This document shows, in pieces, positions 63,021-64,000 of a DNA stretch of 64,000 bases. The notes under the pieces are model-generated. The model saw nothing but the letters and a program-made list of their open reading frames with translations, did not search any database and had not been told where the DNA came from. Location: positions 1 through 64,000 of the forward strand of contig JAUCBJ010006222.1 of the NCBI GenBank assembly GCA_032718475.1. Reading direction: 5' to 3'. The first letter of the stretch is position 1. Every line of letters starts with the position of its first letter. The stretch is from Nemertoderma westbladi. Taxonomy: Eukaryota > Xenacoelomorpha > Nemertodermatida > Nemertodermatidae. The translations under genes were made by a program, and so were the position numbers.

Positions 63021-64000
63021 GTCTCTATGTGGCTAGTTCCTGAGCTACAGACTATAAAGGCTTCGGTCTCTATGTGGCTAGTTCCTGAGCTACAGACTAT
63101 AAAGGCTTCGGTCTCTATGTATGTGGCTAGTTCCTGAGCTACAGACTATAAAGGCTACGGTCTCTATGTGGCTAGTTCCTGAGCTACAGACTATAAAGGC
63201 TTCGGTCTCTGTGTGGCTAGTTCCTGAGCTACAGACTATAAAGGCTTCGGTCTCTATGTGGCTCTTTCCTGAGCTACAGACTATAAAGGCTTCGGTCTCT
63301 ATGTGACTAGTTCCTGAGCTACAGACTATAAAGGCTTCGGTCTCTATGTGGCTAGTTCCTGAGCTACAGACTATAAAGGCTTCGGTCTCTGTGTGGCTAG
63401 TTCCTGAGCTACAGACTATAAAGGCTTCGGTCTCTATGTGGCTAGTTCCTGAGCTACAGACTATAAAGGCTTCGGTCTCTGTGTGGCTAGTTCCTGAGCT
63501 ACAGACTATAAAGGCTTCGGTCTCTATGTGGCTAGTTCCTGAGCTACAGACTATAAAGGCTTCGGTCTCTATGTGGCTAGTTCCTGAGCTACAGACTATA
63601 AAGGCTTCGGTCTCTATGTGGCTCTTTCCTGAGCTACAGACTATAAAGGCTTCGGTCTCTATGTGACTAGTTCCTGAGCTACAGACTATAAAGGCTTCGG
63701 TCTCTATGTGGCTAGTTCCTGAGCTACAGACTATAAAGGCTACGGTCTCTATGTGGCTAGTTCCTGAGCTACAGACTATAAAGGCTTCGGTCTCTGTGTG
63801 GCTAGTTCCTGAGCTACAGACTATAAAGGCTTCGGTCTCTATGTGGCTCTTTCCTGAGCTACAGACTATAAAGGCTTCGGTCTCTATGTGACTAGTTCCT
63901 GAGCTACAGACTATAAAGGCTTCGGTCTCTATGTGGCTAGTTCCTGAGCTACAGACTATAAAGGCTACGGTCTCTATGTGGCTAGTTCCTGAGCTACAGA
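63021..64000 (+). repeat. Minisatellite array, 45-bp unit, open at the right edge
   Basis: About 21 units of TATGTGGCTAGTTCCTGAGC followed by TACAGACTATAAAGGCTTCG and GTCTC. Variants are CTCTTTCCTG, GTGACTAG, GTGTGTGG and GGCTACGG. The variant order repeats (63346 against 63706; 63121-63306 against 63706-63891), so a block of units was duplicated. The in-frame translation is the 15-residue cycle MWLVPELQTIKASVS. The array continues beyond the window. Confidence 0.95.

Overview
This window is eukaryotic. Its genes have introns with GT-AG junctions, there is a non-LTR retrotransposon family with three clear copies, and about 60% of the 64 kb is tandem repeat. The base composition outside the repeats is AT-rich. 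A TRANK1-type helicase gene, a young RTE-like LINE family and a secreted leucine-rich-repeat protein fit an invertebrate metazoan, perhaps a mollusc or other lophotrochozoan. That taxon is an inference from gene content only.

Layout: 42-27020 holds the 3' part of one TRANK1-like gene (SF1/UvrD-like helicase plus TPR-like helices) on the + strand. I can place five exons: 42-244, 697-1034, 1274-1457, 20380-20536 and 20951-27020. All four junctions agree in phase. The third intron (1458-20379) is 18.9 kb and is almost entirely a 53/57-bp minisatellite (2507-19788). The gene's first exons lie upstream of the window.

After the gene come a 21-bp minisatellite (27703-28990), a nested inverted-repeat element (about 29898-30705), a truncated LINE copy on the minus strand (30794-31796) ending beside a poly-C tract, and a 29-bp minisatellite (32798-38894) that carries another truncated LINE copy (38224-38820). 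Next is a near full-length LINE on the + strand (about 38895-42386) whose ORF has three single-base frameshifts. Smaller arrays follow at 42889-43087 and 43731-44420 (16-bp unit). A 13.9-kb array of a 30-bp unit (45114-58991) comes next.

The second protein-coding gene is intronless in this window (59245-60408). It encodes a secretory-pathway LRR protein with a C-terminal hydrophobic anchor. Downstream are a tiny LINE fragment flanked by 32-bp target-site duplications (60769-61036), a foldback element with about 82-bp arms (61060-61394), a degenerate tRNA-like segment (62159-62246), a G tract, and a 45-bp minisatellite that runs off the right edge (63021-64000).

The long open frames inside the arrays, up to 1,987 codons, follow from repeat units without stops and should not be annotated as proteins. 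The most interesting points are the giant satellite intron that can be closed by phase-consistent splicing across it, the layered higher-order duplications in the arrays, and the repeated short LINE pieces carrying (TAG)n tails.
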